Source: Bacillota bacterium (lineage in GTDB: Bacteria; Bacillota; Clostridia; Christensenellales; UMGS416). From it: a stretch of 5,707 bases of DNA. The translations under genes and the position numbers were made by a program. Shown piece after piece: positions 3,934 through 5,707 of the stretch. Where the stretch lies: NCBI GenBank assembly GCA_023409755.1, contig JAEYRA010000189.1:1-5707 (forward strand). The letters are read 5' to 3'. Positions within the stretch are counted from its first letter, which is position 1. Each line of letters opens with the position of its first letter. The notes under the pieces were generated by a model that saw only the letters and a list, made by a program, of their open reading frames with translations, did no database searches and had not been told where the DNA came from.

Positions 3934-5613
3934 TCACACCTCGTATTCCTCAAAGATGCCGATGCGATTGAGCTTGGTGGCGGCCGGCGACTCCCAATAG
4001 ATCCAGTTCTTGTCCTTCTTGCGCCAGCCGGGGCCGTACTTCTCCTCCAGCAGCGTCTGCGCGTTGAGCGGGATCGGGATGTCGTGGCCCTTCAGCCGAA
4101 GGGTGGTGGTGCCCTCGATGGGCGAGTAGGTCATCTCCACGATGTGCCGCTCGTACTTGGTGGCATAGGGATAGCCGCGCAGCCAATAGAAGAGCCAGAC
4201 CTTGCTGTGTTCCTTTGTCACCTGGTAGTAGTTGACGTCAAACTTCAACTGGACATTGTTCTCGGTGACAAAGTAGAACGAATCCTCCACCGGCATGCCG
4301 TCGTAGAGGTAGCTGCGCCACAGGCGGAACCCCGCCTGGCTCAGCGCTTCGCGGATGGCCGAAATGGGCGTATCGTTGGCGATGACGCCGATGTCCAGAT
4401 CCAGATCGTGGCTCATGAAGCCGCCCTCGCGGATGAACCCAAGGAGCGTGCCAAAGTCCGCGAAGTACGTCAGCCCCAGTGGGCCGAAGGCGTCCCCCAC
4501 GCGCTCAAACAGGGAGTACCCCACCCGGCGCAGGGCCTGGCTCTTGGCCCGCTTGACCGCAGTCGCCGCCCGGGTCTTCCTCTTCTTGTTCACATAGCCC
4601 CGCAGCTTGCTCTTGTACCGGTGCAGCGTGTGGCGAAGCGACGACGGAATGTGCAGGTAGAGCCACATCGCCCAGGACCATTTGCGTACAAAGTTCATGG
4701 TACTCCTCTTCAGCTTCGGTTTATAGCGCCTGCGCCAACCGGGAAAGTTGGTGTCCAGGTACTGATGAGCCCGTTTAAAAAACCTCATATACTGCGGGCT
4801 GTACTCGCCCTGCAGCATGGTGTTGAAGCGATACAGAATATGGTTGCGGCACAGCGTCTCAATGACCTCCGGCAGCCGGGGAGACTCGATGTTCTTGCTG
4901 CGGTAAAACTCCACGATGCAATCACAGGAGTGGAAAATATCAAACATGCGCTCGTCCACAGCAGCGGTAATGGACCCCTGCCGCAGGAACCGATAATGGT
5001 AGAGCGGGCTGTTGACAAAATCAATGCGGTTGGCGTAATAGAGCGTGTTGTAGATGATCGCCGAATCCTCGTAGGCCTTGCCCACCGGGAAGCGGATGTC
5101 ATTGTCACGGAAGATGGCCGTGCGGAAGATTTTGTTGCAGGCATAGGAGCGGCTGGCCAGCAGCACGCGGGGGTCTTCCGACACGCTGTTGCCAAAGGAC
5201 GCCAGATGGTTGAACACCATGTGGCGCGTATTCTTGCCCGCGACGATGTTAATGCGGCAGACGACGACGTCTGCGTCGTTCTCCCGTGCCTTGTCGAGCA
5301 TCAGCTCGAACATGGAGGGGTGGAGGAAGTCGTCACTGTCCACAAAGCCGACGTACTCGCCCCGGACACGCTCCAACCCGTAGTTACGCGCATCGCTGAG
5401 GCCACCGTTCTGCTTGCCAAAATAACGGAACTGCTCAGGATGGGCCTGGGCGAAGGCCTCCGCCATGGAGCCGGAAGCATCGGTGGAGCCGTCGTTGATG
5501 AGCAAATACTCTACGTCTTCGGCCGTTTGGGCCAGCAAGCTGTCCAGGCATTCCTGCAAGTAGGGCTCTACGTTATAAATCGGTACGATGACCGACAGGG
5601 AAAGCGATTTCAT
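3934..5613 (-). CDS. Two-domain protein: GT2 glycosyltransferase fused to LicD-like phosphotransferase
   Basis: This 559-residue cytoplasmic protein probably builds or decorates an envelope polysaccharide or teichoic acid. Residues 7-210 form a GT-A family 2 domain: SVIVPIYN (7-14), NDGSTD (40-45), GGLSDARN (70-77), the metal-binding DSDD (92-95) and E182-D183 as likely catalytic base. A strongly basic linker (about 293-360) may touch the membrane. Residues 375-540 resemble the LicD/fukutin-related nucleotidyltransferase-like family: DFGTLLGFIREGGF (386-399), then D403, D405 and D407 in HDLDLDIG, a further acidic residue D459 (KFDVNY), and a YGPGW motif (526-530). LicD transfers phosphocholine from CDP-choline to glycans; here the transferred group is unknown. 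The start ATG at 5613 follows AAGGAG by 12 nt, a rather long gap. No other envelope gene is in the window. Both domains look intact. Confidence 0.9.
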   Translation of the reverse strand: MKSLSLSVIVPIYNVEPYLQECLDSLLAQTAEDVEYLLINDGSTDASGSMAEAFAQAHPEQFRYFGKQNGGLSDARNYGLERVRGEYVGFVDSDDFLHPSMFELMLDKARENDADVVVCRINIVAGKNTRHMVFNHLASFGNSVSEDPRVLLASRSYACNKIFRTAIFRDNDIRFPVGKAYEDSAIIYNTLYYANRIDFVNSPLYHYRFLRQGSITAAVDERMFDIFHSCDCIVEFYRSKNIESPRLPEVIETLCRNHILYRFNTMLQGEYSPQYMRFFKRAHQYLDTNFPGWRRRYKPKLKRSTMNFVRKWSWAMWLYLHIPSSLRHTLHRYKSKLRGYVNKKRKTRAATAVKRAKSQALRRVGYSLFERVGDAFGPLGLTYFADFGTLLGFIREGGFMSHDLDLDIGVIANDTPISAIREALSQAGFRLWRSYLYDGMPVEDSFYFVTENNVQLKFDVNYYQVTKEHSKVWLFYWLRGYPYATKYERHIVEMTYSPIEGTTTLRLKGHDIPIPLNAQTLLEEKYGPGWRKKDKNWIYWESPAATKLNRIGIFEEYEV

Positions 5614-5659
5614 CAGGTGAACAAGCTCCTTCGATTCTTTTCGACACCAACAGTCCTAG

Positions 5660-5688
5660 ATTGTACACCATGCGACAAGGTCATACAA
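5660..5688 (-). promoter_or_regulatory. Probable promoter of the glycosyltransferase gene
   Basis: On the minus strand TTGTAT (5688-5683) is followed by a 17-nt spacer and TACAAT (5665-5660), about 47 nt before the start codon. The -10 box matches consensus at five of six bases, and the -35 box only at TTG. An additional gene further right cannot be excluded because the window ends at 5707. Confidence 0.45.
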
Positions 5689-5707
5689 GCATAGGAAAAC
5701 CACACGC

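Noticed and set aside
4084..5694. A 536-codon plus-strand open frame antisense to the GT2-LicD gene.
   Set aside because: No family motif is visible, the composition is typical of antisense translation of GC-rich codons, and the opposite strand carries clear glycosyltransferase and LicD motifs.

Overview
The window looks like chromosomal DNA of a GC-rich Gram-positive anaerobe. My best guess is a gut member of the Clostridia close to Faecalibacterium, Gemmiger or Subdoligranulum; this is inference. The reasons are strong AGGAG-type ribosome binding sites, a near-consensus housekeeping promoter, a P-II protein without the uridylylated tyrosine, a LicD-type cell-envelope gene, an ANTAR-like leader before amtB, and intergenic spaces full of GC-rich hairpins.

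Layout from left to right. 1-327: a non-coding array of hairpin modules (array A). 328-1473, minus strand: a tocopherol cyclase-like protein. 1474-1719: the divergent regulatory region. It holds a plus-strand promoter (1527-1555), a candidate two-hairpin ANTAR-type antiterminator (1582-1625) and an intrinsic terminator that overlaps it (1617-1655). 1720-3318, plus strand: the two-gene nitrogen operon amtB-glnK (ammonium channel and its P-II regulator, 18 bp apart). 3319-3933: a second non-coding array (array B) built largely from the same modules as array A. 3934-5613, minus strand: a two-domain envelope enzyme with a GT2 glycosyltransferase joined to a LicD-like phosphotransferase. 5614-5707: its likely promoter region.

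How the genes work together. AmtB brings in ammonium, and GlnK senses ATP/ADP and 2-oxoglutarate and is expected to block the channel when nitrogen is plentiful. The leader suggests that transcription of the pair stops early unless an RNA-binding ANTAR response regulator stabilises the hairpins. The tocopherol cyclase-like gene and the GT2-LicD gene have no evident functional link to this operon.

The two most interesting things are the amtB leader switch and the hairpin modules. At least two module types recur in both arrays with base-pair-preserving substitutions, which argues that their folded form is under selection. In both arrays one module begins exactly at the stop codon of the neighbouring minus-strand gene.
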